Origin: Chara braunii
Lineage: Eukaryota > Streptophyta > Charophyceae > Charales > Characeae
Direction: 5' to 3'
Length of the DNA: 25,506 bases
Assembly (NCBI GenBank): GCA_003427395.1
Contig: BFEA01000470.1
Span: forward strand, 1,027,929-1,053,434
A program made the position numbers and the translations under genes. The notes under the pieces were generated by a model that was given only the letters and a program-made list of their open reading frames with translations, searched no databases and had not been told where the DNA came from. Positions 1 through 9,401 of this stretch are shown here, in pieces. Within the stretch, counting starts at the first letter, position 1. The number at the start of each line of letters is the position of its first letter.

Positions 1-1
1 G

Positions 2-166
2 GAGGAGGAGGAGGAAGGGGAAGGGGAAGATGTGGAGGACGAGGAGGAGGAGGAGGAGGAGGAGGGGGAGGAGGTGAGTGCAAGGGAGGGCACGAGGGCA
101 GGTGAAGACTCACGTTGGAGGAGCGGTAAAGTCGGCGATGGTCGCTCCAGAGCTCAGCCTCGGTAG
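2..166 (+). other. Acidic E-rich open frame, cut by window edge
   Basis: The GGA/GAG-rich start of the window reads as an uninterrupted Glu-rich frame, with a run of about 20 mostly acidic residues, then a short basic/polar stretch, ending at TAG 164-166. It has no visible start and may begin outside the window. The same kind of acidic run occurs in the last part of the retroelement at 18000-18150, so this could be the tail of a related element copy. It could equally be a simple GGA microsatellite with no coding role. A GGTGAGT at about 73 resembles a splice donor. Confidence 0.25.
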
Positions 167-215
167 TTGGGTTGGTGCTCCTCGTATCGGGGGACTGACC
201 GCGCTGCTTCCCGAA

Positions 216-372
216 GCTCGGTCCCACCTGCGCCTTTCGGTTGTAGGAGGCTACCACGAAGCGACTGGCGGGCGTCTTGGGACCATAGATTGGGTCAATG
301 CATGGTCCTTAGGCCCCCGCCGTTCTCTTCGTGGTAGCCCCCTACAACGAAAATGCGCAGGTGGGACCGAGC
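216..372. repeat. 71-bp imperfect inverted repeat (foldback hairpin)
   Basis: Arms 216-286 and 302-372 are reverse complements with 60 of 71 positions matching (about 85 percent), separated by a 15-nt loop (287-301). The arms start with GCTCGGTCCCACCTGCGC and end at GGACCAT next to the loop. No target-site duplication is evident. A transcript of either strand would fold into a long hairpin. It could be a foldback transposon remnant, a young microRNA-like locus or a local inverted duplication. Confidence 0.8.
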
Positions 373-820
373 CCCCCCCGGAGTGGACTGGAGGCGGCTG
401 CAACGAGTAAACGGCCTGCCAAAGCCCTGTCAGCATCCACCTGCGACCTGCGACCTGCGACAGCGACGGCGACCTGCGAAAACTACCGGTAGGAAACGGT
501 CCCGGCCCCCCCACCCAAAATGAAATTCGAAATCGTTTCGGGCCGAGCTTCAGCGCGACCCGCTAAAAGAAAATTTGGCCCTAAAACCATTTTTATTTTC
601 TTTTTATTTTTTTTTTATTTTTTATTTTTCTTGGAACGATAGTGCAACTGGGTAATGGTCCCAGAATTTGTGTTCAGGGTTGTTTGTGGAGGGATTTCCG
701 AGGCCTCCCCCTTTTGAGTGATAATAATACGATCACAGCCTCCACGTTTTTCGCCGCCCAGGTCCATATGCATTTGCCTCAGAGTGTCCGCAGAGGGGGC
801 CTAAGACCCCCTGCGGTAAG
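373..820. other. No gene seen; short tandem repeat, T-rich tract, small hairpin
   Basis: An ACCTGCG heptamer is repeated several times at about 440-478. A T-rich tract lies at about 590-632. A short hairpin at about 788-816 (CCGCAGAGGGGG against CCCCCTGCGG) abuts the left end of the next inverted-repeat element. The open frames here have no coding character. Confidence 0.5.
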
Positions 821-1181
821 GGATAATTTGCAAAATACCCCTGTAAGTTGAGATATATGCCAAAATGCCGGTGAAAGGTGTGGGTAGAGCGGAATGCCGC
901 TCTGACAAAAAAAAATAATTGTGAAATACCCGTGGCATCGCATCTTTGCAATATACACCTACCACGTGCCGTCCAACTTTGCAAACTGTCCCAGTACTTG
1001 CCAACTTTTCCTAGGCGAGATTCCAAAAGACCAAGGCCCAAACCGATTGCAAATTTGCACACCCGCCTGACAAAGATATAACACGAAGATTTCGACCCAA
1101 AAGGGCATTCCGCTACACCCACATCTTTTAGGGGCATTTTGGCATATATCTCAACTTATGGGGGTAGTAGGCAAATTATCC
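821..1181. mobile_element. MITE-like element with about 78-bp terminal inverted repeats
   Basis: The left arm (821-897) begins GGATAATTTGC and contains AGTTGAGATATATGCCAAAA. The right arm (1103-1181) is its reverse complement with scattered differences and ends GCAAATTATCC. The 361-bp size, long TIRs and lack of an ORF fit a non-autonomous DNA transposon, possibly MULE-like. Inside, a motif of the form TTTGCAAA-N-CCC recurs at about 826, 919, 944, 975 and 1047, resembling subterminal transposase-binding repeats. No 9-bp target duplication is visible at the ends chosen here, so the boundaries may be slightly off. Confidence 0.7.
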
Positions 1182-1966
1182 GAAAAAGGAACGACAGTGC
1201 CAAAGAAAAAAAAAATAAAATGGAACGATACAGAGAAGATAAGCATTGCCCCTGCTCAAGGCTCAAAACCTTTTTGCTGGGGGGCCGACCCAGGGATGAA
1301 TCGACACCCGGGCTTTTTTCTTTTTTTAAGACTATTTTAGTTTTGACATGGGCCTTCGTGCGCCGCTGTCGCACTTTTTCCAATCGGGCCACTTCAGGCG
1401 ACCGGAATGCGAACAGGCTGTCACGCAGGATTTTGTAGACGTTTGCAATAAATTAAATAAATTAAATAAAGCAAATCCCTTCTTGTTGTGTGCGTCCGGC
1501 TTCGAGCGAGACCCTTCAATTGCAGTCTTCGCCGGTCCCCGGTCTTAGGAATCTTTTATTTTGATTCGGAACAGTGGAGAATCATGCAAATAATAATCAT
1601 GAAATGTTAGTATGTCATGCATACATCAATTTTGTCGGCCTACTAATTTTGAGAACCGTGACAAAATCGTCAAAAGAGTACACCATCAAGTAAAACAACA
1701 ATGGAGGAAGCAAGACTGACTGACTCGAGCAATGACAAGGTTAAATGAGGGAAGAGTGAAAACTCATATTAGTCTCAGAAAGTACACATGTAACTTGAAG
1801 AAGCATGTTCAGCACCAGTCAAGAGTCCTCATTCATCCCTCAAAGTCTCATACTCAATCTCTCATCTTGTTGTGCTCTTCTTGTGTCTCGAGCCATGTCT
1901 CCGTACTCTCTGAGGCTGTGGCCTCTGTATGTAGAGTCACCTGAAGCCTGCAAGCTCTAAGCATTT
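1182..1966. other. No gene recognised
   Basis: Mixed AT-rich DNA. A short tandem AAATAAATT repeat lies at about 1445-1471. Overlapping open frames on both strands have no recognisable domains. The part just left of 1967 would be the 3' flank of the minus-strand gene that ends there. Confidence 0.4.
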
Positions 1967-2518
1967 TCATCCAAGTCCCATGATGCAGAAATCAACCATG
2001 GCACAAAACTCCTCCCATAGTGTAGGAAGATACGGTTGAGAGAAGATCCCTCGTCTCAAGTGTGGGAATTCGGAAGGCTCAGTCACTGTCTCGTAGTCGA
2101 TCACCGCAGGCAAAATGTACCTCTTTGCCAGGTCTACCAGGTTACCCCTTAAAGAACCATCAGTCAGGGTAAAAGGTACTGGAAGTCTGGGATAATCCGA
2201 GTAGAGCTTTGGTCCGAAGCTGCAGATCATTTTAGTACCAACCTCATCAAACTCTCTCTCTCTCTCCTCAAGATACCTGACTGTCACTGTCCAGACTGAA
2301 TCAAAGTGTTCATGAGTCTCTTTCTCCTTTTTTATATATGGCCTCAGGTCATAGACAAAACCACCTGCAAAGCTCGTGAGCACAACAAAGACCGGCAAAT
2401 CTCCTTGTCTGAAAGCCTCTGCACTGATATACCTGTACCGGAAAGCATCTCTGGAGGCGATCCGATTGAGATTGGTCAGAATAGTCTCCTTAACTGGAAA
2501 CGACTGGACCATGCTCAT
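1967..2518 (-). CDS. Hypothetical protein, probable 3'-terminal exon
   Basis: A 183-codon open frame starting ATG at 2518 and ending TGA at 1967. Composition is that of a soluble folded protein: mixed charged and aromatic residues, a hydrophobic strand (LPVFVVLTSFAGGFVYDLRP), an acidic/basic helix (RYLEEREREFDEVG) and a C-terminal segment rich in F, W and L. The residues just before the ATG read TAG TAG, and the upstream minus-strand sequence (CCTACCTTAG) looks like a 3' splice acceptor, so it may be the last exon of a longer gene rather than a complete one. No family is recognised. Other coding-like segments lie upstream on the same strand at 3020-3253 and 4163-4356. Confidence 0.5.
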   Translation of the reverse strand: MSMVQSFPVKETILTNLNRIASRDAFRYRYISAEAFRQGDLPVFVVLTSFAGGFVYDLRPYIKKEKETHEHFDSVWTVTVRYLEEREREFDEVGTKMICSFGPKLYSDYPRLPVPFTLTDGSLRGNLVDLAKRYILPAVIDYETVTEPSEFPHLRRGIFSQPYLPTLWEEFCAMVDFCIMGLG

Positions 2519-2706
2519 CTACTAAGGTAGGTGTTGAGACCAGGTTGTGTTCTTTGGTGAAAGAATTGTCCGATTTATGTGGATCTCTGGCACAGGTAAG
2601 AGTGACCGAGTCTTGATTGGTCCTGGTATAAATTTCCAGGCAACTCACATGAGTGAGCGATGATTGATTCTAACTACAAACTTCGAATGGCTCGATTAAC
2701 CAAACG

Positions 2707-2812
2707 CTGATCGAATGTTAACTGAATACTGATTGAGTATTGACTGAATGTTGATTGAATGCTGACTGAATGCTAACTAAATGTCGACTGAATGCAGATA
2801 GAATGCAGATTG
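2707..2812. repeat. 11-bp minisatellite, about 10 units
   Basis: About ten successive diverged 11-bp units of the form CTGACTGAATG (variants TTGATTGAATG, CTAACTAAATG, TCGACTGAATG, CAGATAGAATG). The period is kept without indels across the array. It lies between two minus-strand coding-like segments, so it may be intronic. Confidence 0.8.
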
Positions 2813-3019
2813 CTCACATATCGGTTCGAGGCGATGCCCTGAGAACTTGATTATGTTCCGTCTTTTGATGGTACTGAACACTCTCTCTTATACCTGTCCT
2901 CTGAGTAATACCAAGTGATTCACACTTTGACAGTTCGTCTTTTCCGTATTACGCAATCTGCTCACGAAATACCTTTTTTTTTTCTTGTTTACCTCTCACC
3001 ATTGGCTGTTGACGGTCTC

Positions 3020-3253
3020 TCATGCTTGATCCACTGTTTCAGCGAATGAGAATATGTTGTGTAGTTCCCCACTTGTCTTGTGGATATAAGAAACATACTC
3101 AATGAATTTGTGATGACTCTCTGTCCGACCTACGGCAACCCATCTCAGCAACTCTTTGTATTTTTCGATCTCGTCCAGTACCCTTTCCACCCATCCTTTC
3201 GTTTCTGTCTGGTACAAGATGCAGGTCACCGTCAATGTGTCTTTGCTTCCCAT
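3020..3253 (-). CDS. Hypothetical coding segment, possible exon
   Basis: A 77-codon frame from ATG at 3253 to TGA at 3020. The product is hydrophilic and looks helical (for example WVERVLDEIEKYKELLRW), with codon use like real coding DNA. The frame stays open for six codons upstream of the ATG to a TGA. Inside lies a strong splice-donor-like GTATGT (after codons for KFIE), and upstream GTAG or ACAG could act as acceptors. It may therefore be an internal exon of the gene that ends at 1967. No domain recognised. Confidence 0.35.
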   Translation of the reverse strand: MGSKDTLTVTCILYQTETKGWVERVLDEIEKYKELLRWVAVGRTESHHKFIEYVSYIHKTSGELHNIFSFAETVDQA

Positions 3254-4162
3254 GTCTGTTCTTCTACTTTCTCATTCCCTTCTGCATTATTACTCAAGTC
3301 TTCAAATCTTACTCACCCAGTAGTGTTCTGAGAAGAGATTGCTTTCTTGGCGAGTCACTCTGTGATGACCGAGCAAGGATGCTGCCTGAATAAAAACGAT
3401 TTAGGCTTCAGACACCCGATGCTCTCAACTGTCCAATAATACGTTGTTTTAAGTATTGCTGACCATCTGAAGTCCGGCGAGTAGTTTAAAAAATAAGGAT
3501 AGGAGGGGATGACCAGGTATTGTTTCGTTAGCGAGTTTAATTAAGGCGCCTCATAGGGAAGGGAAGTAGTTGTCATCTTTCGCCTGAGTTCAGCCCTGAA
3601 TCGCTCAGTAGTCCCTAACACTATGAGGAATGACGTCACGACAGTCAACTTTCATGCCGAACGAGGCAGACGGGTCACTGTCCGCACACAACACTAGGCA
3701 CTGTAGCCTCCGTGGCCATACCAGCGTGCGCTAACTGTGAGTCGGAAACATTTTTATCACAGCATTCCAGGCATCATAGCCGTCCTCGTCACTGACCCTG
3801 AGTAAATCCAAACACAGGCTAAGTTGGGTTCAGTTGTATTTAATCATTTTCGCATCATTAACCTCCTTGCGTAGCACAGGCTTATTGACCAGCTGGCAAG
3901 AGTTCCCTAGACAGGCACGAACAACCCTGCCTTAGTATTGGAGCTCACTGAATCTGGCCAATGAAGGCACATACTAGCAACTTCCATCAATCATGGTCAA
4001 CATTCGAACCATCAAGTAACATAGTGCACACTGATGGCGCCCGCCCGTTTAAATTATACACAGGAGCGGCCTCGAGGCTGCATGACGCACAGTGTTTCTA
4101 ATCTCCGTTCTTGCCTATAAGGGTACTAATTCTGCAAAGAGTTGTTCAGGTCTCACACTTAC
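3254..4162. other. No gene recognised; one CRE-type palindrome
   Basis: No convincing coding segment. TGACGTCA, the bZIP/CRE palindrome, occurs at 3631-3638. If the minus-strand segments on either side belong to one gene, this stretch is intronic. Confidence 0.4.
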
Positions 4163-4356
4163 TTAGCACAAATGACACTTTCCCCATCCGCCAGCGTTTT
4201 ACCCAGAAATGGAAAGAGACGATTCACGACTTCTTGAAGTTCGATGGGGCTAATTAAGCTAGGGATGCTCATAAAGACCCTCTTACCCCAACAGAATACC
4301 TGAATACCCCCTTTGTGACTAAATTTTGAGCTGGCAAGGGTTTTTACCCATCTCAA
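4163..4356 (-). CDS. Hypothetical coding segment ending in a strong splice-donor-like site
   Basis: An open frame of about 65 codons whose 3' half (SLISPIELQEVVNRLFPFLG) reads like a folded helical protein. The frame runs into GTAAGTG (plus-strand 4156-4162), a near-perfect donor, directly before its in-frame TAA, which supports an exon ending at 4163 in phase 2. The 5' boundary is uncertain: the first in-frame start is TTG at 4356, and ATTCAG inside the frame could be an acceptor. No family recognised. Confidence 0.3.
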
Positions 4357-4498
4357 ACCGCTTCCCTTCCATTAACAGATCACCCCAGGCGAGGACTAAA
4401 ACCCAGGCCCATTCATATTAAGGAAAACTATTATTCTTTATTTTAATAATCAATGTCTTATCACTCTGAATGTGTAGTCTCCGTCGAGCAAGAACTTA

Positions 4499-4881
4499 GC
4501 AAGAATGTATGCTATCTTCCTTTGAGCAGCCTTCCTCCTTCCCATCAGCTGGGCTAACCGAACCGACCCTAGCTTTAGAGAGCATACCGTGGCAGGAAAG
4601 GGGCATGCCCGCAACTCGCTCGACTAGGTCGATTTTGCAATGTTCCCTACTCTCCAAACGGAAGAATGCCAATGTCATTACCAAGACTTTTAAACCTATT
4701 ACAGAAACAATGAGGCTGAAGGGGATGGGGAAAACGAAGGGGCTTTGGTCAGATAATACAGGTTGATTCGAGTGGTCACGGCGGAGTCAAGAAGATTCAT
4801 TACAATAAAAGATTCATAAGCAAATAAGTTCGTCTTATCTGTGCGAGCAATCTCCCGTTTTCCCCTCCAACGGTCTGACAA
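4499..4881 (-). CDS. Candidate exon region with a hydrophobic, membrane-like segment
   Basis: Two overlapping minus-strand frames look partly coding. One (4699-4881) encodes a polar stretch. The other, open from about 4790 to TAA at 4496, encodes a roughly 20-residue hydrophobic run (FSLIVSVIGLKVLVMTLAFF) followed by Arg/Lys-containing residues, as a single transmembrane helix would look. Splice-like GT sites occur, but the true exon limits cannot be set. It could be part of the same minus-strand gene, or chance. Confidence 0.2.
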
Positions 4882-4946
4882 TCCATGTCGATATCACTAT
4901 CAATTCTCGCAACATTCATGTCAACACCGGATAGCTTATCATTTAC

Positions 4947-5187
4947 CAAAGAGGTGATCCCAATGACCTCGGATTATCCCTGTCAGGAGGGCGTAAGGTA
5001 CTCCAAGAAAACTGCAAGTAATCACTGTTAACAATTGACAACGGAAGAGGCAATTCATACACGAGACGTCGGGGCTTCGACTCTCCATCGTAACATTCAT
5101 TGACAGACATCGAGGTGGCGGGATCCCACGAGTACTCGGTCACAAAACCATTGTCCTCCGTTAGTATCTGCTTGAGTCGTAGCTCGA
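4947..5187 (-). CDS. Hypothetical exon bounded by splice-like sites
   Basis: Just after a TGA in the same frame, CTTGAG can serve as an acceptor. From there 80 codons are open (beginning SELRLKQIL) to CCTCTTTG followed by GTAAATG, a donor-like site, immediately before the in-frame TAA. The product is acidic and aromatic, with segments such as EYSWDPATSMSVNECYDGES and LPLPLSIVNSDYLQFSW. That two plausible splice signals fit the open frame supports a true internal exon. The function is not recognised. Confidence 0.4.
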
Positions 5188-6600
5188 CTCAAGTGCGGAC
5201 TTGATAGGACAACAGTTCAAAAGCAATCTCAACCCATCTATACCTGCCAATGCCGCTTTCCATCAATGTATGAATCACACGGAAGAGTTATCCTAGTTTC
5301 GAGCAAGTTGAGCATCTTGATGCACTGCCTGACCCTTAGTCGAATAGTAAGTAATTGTCCCTTGGTGAGGTGAGTCGTACTTCAGTGCAACCTGTGCTGA
5401 TAAGGCCTCAATGGCATTGGCGTGTGCAACGCTTCACCGCTGAGGCCCTTCACGAGCCTCTGATCCCAATTCCACCTACCCCGTTTATTAGACTGCCTTC
5501 ACGCATTCACTACTACAGTCGTTAGCAGTTGAAAGCAAACAACCCAAGCATGACGATTGATGACGACAACAATTAGTAGTGAAACATGTCACACATTTCA
5601 GTCAATTTCTCTCTCCATACACACGCAAGTCTCTCCGCAGGAGAAGCATCTATTCGCACACATGCGTGTCATTTACCACCCTGCGTAATTGTCACTCTCA
5701 CACCCGTCCTATACGTTGGCATTGACAGACACGGCGCCGCTCTGATCTCGTATACACTCGAGCAGCGTTCGCTTGCAGCGCTTTCCTCGTCTACTTATAC
5801 AGGAGGAGAACAGTAACGACAACAGAGACTCGTATCTAGAACGCCCTATCTGGTCATGGCTTTGAAAAGCAAGGAGTAACCATTTGTTTGACACACTTGC
5901 TCAGGGAATGCCCCCCTTTCGCTCCTCTCTGTCCTGGTAGTAGCCATCCTTCGCTCAGTCCCGTCACTCGATTACCCTTCGAGTCTTCTTGCGTGTATCA
6001 CTCTCTCTCCCTCACTCACTACATGCAAGCTGATTCGCGCCACGCCTTGAAGGTGAGCGTGATGTCAACCAGAACCTTTCTTTATTGCACTTCTTTAGGC
6101 CGCATCCTTCGTCAGCATCCAACCTTATGTCCAGTCCCCGATCACTTCTGTGCTCAAACTTTGAGTTTCCTGTCTACTATCTTCGCACCAAAGATAAATG
6201 ACAGTAGCCTGCCTCCCGAAGAGCGGCAGGACGACTTGGCAATGCCATCAACAACAATTCTCTGTTACCGCACTGATCACATGCTCGAGGTACTCCTAAA
6301 AGAAAGGGAGATTGTGCAACCTTCGCTGCGCTGATCCCACGCTCCTGGTTGAGCGAAGTTGACGTCTCCCATAGCTCACCGTTCCCTGAGTACTTCCTTC
6401 TCTAAACACTGACTTCCCCCTTATTTCTCCATCACTTTCTCTCTCGATCACTGTTGTTCATGTATCTCACTCTCTCTCCGTGTCGCCCCTCTCCTGTGGT
6501 GTACCACACGACCTACTAAGACCTCTGTCTTCTTTCACGTCTCATCTCCTCCTTTTCTCGAGCGTCTAGCGGCTCTCGCCCTTCATTGCCCTGTGTTGGT
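5188..6600. other. No clear gene; CT-rich DNA with weak minus-strand coding-like pieces
   Basis: The plus strand is rich in CTCTC tracts, especially 6370-6560. A 148-codon plus-strand frame at 5888-6334 lacks coding character. On the minus strand near 6180-6290 two short open frames look weakly coding but have no supported boundaries. Nothing is recognised. Confidence 0.35.
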
Positions 6601-6633
6601 ACTTCCCGCGCGCGGAAGTCAAAGTTGACGTCA
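6601..6633. promoter_or_regulatory. Palindromic E2F-like site next to a CRE-type site
   Basis: ACTTCCCGCGCGCGGAAGT (6601-6619) is a near-perfect palindrome with TTCCCGC read on one strand and TTCCGCG on the other, close to the E2F core. TGACGTCA (6626-6633), a bZIP/CRE palindrome, follows 6 bp later. Such pairs occur in cell-cycle and DNA-repair promoters. Which gene it would serve is unknown; minus-strand coding-like segments start to its left. This is motif matching only. Confidence 0.35.
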
Positions 6634-6947
6634 TTACTCTGAGCACCCCCATTGCCCCCGAAGACTCTCTCTCTTCACACGTGTCTCTCTCCCTTGTCCC
6701 TTGTCTCAACTGTCCCGCGGCCTCTGGGTCTCTGCTGTCGCGAGTTGGCCTTGAGCCCGCCTTCCACAGGTCGTGCCTGAGGGTGGTTCTTGCGAACCTG
6801 GTCCGGCCTGTTCCAGGACTGGAGATCGGTCTCCCGGTCTCTAGCCTCACTCATCTCACTCTCTCCCCCTGAGTCCCTGTCCAGGTGGGTCTGTTCTCGA
6901 TCCACCGTGTCCGTTGAGGTCTTAGTCTCATGCTATGCGACCGTTAC

Positions 6948-7268
6948 CTGCATCCTCGTCGTCACCCCGTCTCTCCTGCAGCGTCGCTCGGCCCGATCCT
7001 TGGCTTCCGTAATAGCATCTTGCAGCTTCGCGTTAGTTCTCATCTCCTCCTCCTTAGCCCCTTCCACATTAATCTTTAGTCTCAGTTCGTCTCCCCCATC
7101 GTAACTGAGCATCACCGTAATCCAGGGCCCTTCCCCAGACATGGGCTTCCAACGAGTCTGGAGGTACCAGTAGCCTGGTCTATAGTCGTGCAGTGCCATA
7201 GCCAGACTTTTCTCAGCAGACCTTGCACCAGCCCAGTCTACCTTCCCAAAGTAGTCAGGACCAAACCG
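6948..7268 (-). CDS. Hypothetical exon, charged coiled-coil-like C-terminal part
   Basis: The frame opens after an acceptor-like GCTAAG. It encodes a segment rich in Tyr/Trp (HDYRPGYWYLQTRWKP), then two strand-like pieces (WITVMLSYDGGDELRLKINV), then a charged helix of E/K/R/A (AKEEEMRTNAKLQDAITEAK). It ends ATGCAG followed by GTAACG, a donor-like site with an in-frame TAG two codons beyond it. The composition looks strongly protein-coding, but no family is recognised. A further Arg/Asp-rich open frame follows downstream on the minus strand (6905-6675) and could be the next exon. Confidence 0.4.
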
Positions 7269-7680
7269 CTTAGCGCGCAAGCAAACGCACACTGGCAATC
7301 TCCCATTCGCTCGCTAAGGCCGCATAGCCTTCTACCTGCAATAAGCTAGTACTTAGCATAGCGAGGTCGCTCAGGCCTAGCTTGCTAACGCTAGCCCCCT
7401 TTCCCTCTTATAAGATTTTCGTTTACCGTGATCCCCGCGCTCTAGACGAGGGATCAAAACCAATAAATTCAATTAATAAAATAAAAGAAAATACTTTATT
7501 AAGAGGAAAGAGTTAAACCAACAGACAACAGGGAAAATTAAAAGCAGTACGCCAACGGTCGTAGGGCCAGCCTTTGCGAGAAAGGACCGCTATGCTTAGC
7601 GCGGTGGTCCCATAACAGGACCCCGACCGACGCTCCCCTCCCTTTAAAATGAACCATCGGCCTATCTCTTTCGGGTACCC
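7269..7680. other. No gene recognised; AT-rich stretch
   Basis: At about 7300-7400 there are several short repeats around GCTAAGC/GCTAGC. At 7460-7502 an AT-rich segment has TTAATAAA and TTTATTAA arms that could form a weak hairpin. No coding evidence. Confidence 0.4.
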
Positions 7681-8022
7681 GTGTCCGATGGCAAGGAGGG
7701 GGTTCATGACCTCCTACAGGGGGTGATGAACTTCCTACCCATGTGGCCGTGGGTCGCCCCTCTTTTGGGGCCCTATTTCGCAAAGCCCGGTCGGACAGGC
7801 CTGTCACAGGGAATCAGCGACGAATTGAGCGAGTCTGAACCATCAGACGACGATCGCGCTTCAGAATTGACCCGCTGCCACCTTGAGATGACAAGCCAAA
7901 AGAAACTCGGGTCTGACAATTCGTGCAGGAAGAAAAACCAAATAATAATAATAATAATGATAAAAGGGAAAATAAAACTCAGCGATACAGTGACCAGCTG
8001 TCGCTGGATTACTTCAGATTAA
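7681..8022 (+). CDS. Weak hypothetical open frame
   Basis: A 113-codon frame beginning GTG with no ATG start; the frame is open about 15 codons further upstream to a TAA. The first 75 residues look plausibly protein-like, with a hydrophobic/proline stretch (FLPMWPWVAPLLGPYF) and then an acidic Ser/Asp patch (SESEPSDDDRASE). The last part runs into an AAT microsatellite (7941-7958) and is not credible as coding. It may be a gene fragment or chance. Confidence 0.2.
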   Translation: MSDGKEGVHDLLQGVMNFLPMWPWVAPLLGPYFAKPGRTGLSQGISDELSESEPSDDDRASELTRCHLEMTSQKKLGSDNSCRKKNQIIIIIMIKGKIKLSDTVTSCRWITSD

Positions 8023-8769
8023 AACAAAAGCCTTGATCCGCGCTTCCACTCTTACGCTTAATTTTCTTTTCACTTTTACATTTTGTTTTCTTTCGTTTTC
8101 TATTGTTCAACCCGTTTTCTTTTTGACAATGACCTGTTTCGTGTACCTATCCCATAACCTGGTAGAGGGGCACTTGGCGCGCAGTAGAAAAGATCGCGCC
8201 CGTCCCTCTACTTTCGCATCCCAGGGTGAGCCCGGCGGCTACCACGGCTACAGGTCGGTCGTGCTCTGCTGTACAGCAGGGCGCCGAGCCTGCGTGGACC
8301 AAAGGAAAGTCCTGTGGCTCACCCTTCTTTTTGTTGAGGCAGGCATCAACAAGACTAGTCCACGCCGGGCACAGACCGGGTACTAGGAGCCGTAGAGGTT
8401 CGAGGGCATGCCTACGGGCCGTGACGCCGGAACAGGTGGCTGGTACCAGGCAAGAATTTGGCACATAGAGGAGGGCCGGGACACCACGCCCTCCGACACC
8501 GCGCAGGTCGTGCACCGCTCTGTTGGGGTGCGCTTAAGCGCCAAGTGTCTGTGAATCTGCGCATGATGTGCGCTTGCATGTATGGTTCAGATATGTTCCG
8601 AATGTTGGCGCTTGGCGAGTGGTGCGGTAAGGCCAAGGAAGTGCAACATATGGACCAATTCCTGTTCCGCGCGATTTCGGCGCGATGACAATGAGGGGTC
8701 CTAAGCTGGGAAGGTTGGGCCAATTACAGGAGATGGGATCCAACGGGAAAATTGCATCGGTGCCCTTGT
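8023..8769. other. No gene recognised
   Basis: GC-mixed DNA with long overlapping open frames on both strands and no recognisable domain. A perfect 14-bp palindrome CTGCTGTACAGCAG lies at 8266-8279. Confidence 0.4.
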
Positions 8770-9140
8770 TTGTTCTTCTTTTTATGTCGCTTCTTTTTGA
8801 TGGCTGGGGCCAGGGCTGGGCAAGTCCCGGGATGGTCGATTGAGTGGCTGGCGCGCCGACGGAGGCGCGATTAATAATGGTTGACGTTGCTTCTTTCTTG
8901 TTCTGCTGTCGGGTTTTTTGGCCCGATAATCGTGCAGGAATTTTGCGTCTTTCTTTTTGAATTTCTTTTTCGAATCTTGTCGAGCCCTCGATGGCTCTCG
9001 GAATTTCGGACTTTCTTTTCGGAATTTGTGCTTTATTGGAAGTCTTTTTGCATTTTGCATTAGCTAGGAATTTAGGAATTCAGGATTTCTTTTGCCGCAC
9101 GGTACTTTTTGCTCGCACGTTTCTTTTTGCGGCTGCAACG
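8770..9140. repeat. Cluster of TTCTTTTTG-type motifs
   Basis: The plus strand repeats TTCTTTTTG or close variants about ten times in 370 bp, interspersed with GGAATTT/GAATTC-like words. The spacing is irregular, so this is not a simple tandem array. On the minus strand it reads as a Lys-rich frame. It resembles the pyrimidine-rich leader or LTR sequence of retroelements, but this is only suggestive. Confidence 0.4.
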
Positions 9141-9149
9141 GAGCTCTGA

Positions 9150-9401
9150 TTAGTTGGCGCCCTTAATCTTGAGTGTAACTGTTATTTTGGGCAGGGCACC
9201 CTTGTAACTGTATCTTTCTTCTGGAGCTTCATCTTTCCCGCCCTCTCTCTCCTGTGCTGTGTCTAGTTGACCCGCGGGCTGCATGATCGGATCGATGTGT
9301 GGAGAGGGGCTACGTCCCCCACGCCGCGATCTGGCCATGCAAACCGTAGGCACTCCCTCCCCTTCTAAGTTTTTGCAATTCCGTGTTTTTCGTGCATGCA
9401 T
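9150..9401 (-). CDS. Weak hypothetical open frame
   Basis: An 83-codon frame with no family match. The last 40 residues (containing DEAPEERYSYKGALPKITV) look more protein-like than the start. It may be the end of a decayed transposon ORF on the minus strand, or chance. Confidence 0.15.
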   Translation of the reverse strand: MHARKTRNCKNLEGEGVPTVCMARSRRGGRSPSPHIDPIMQPAGQLDTAQEREGGKDEAPEERYSYKGALPKITVTLKIKGAN

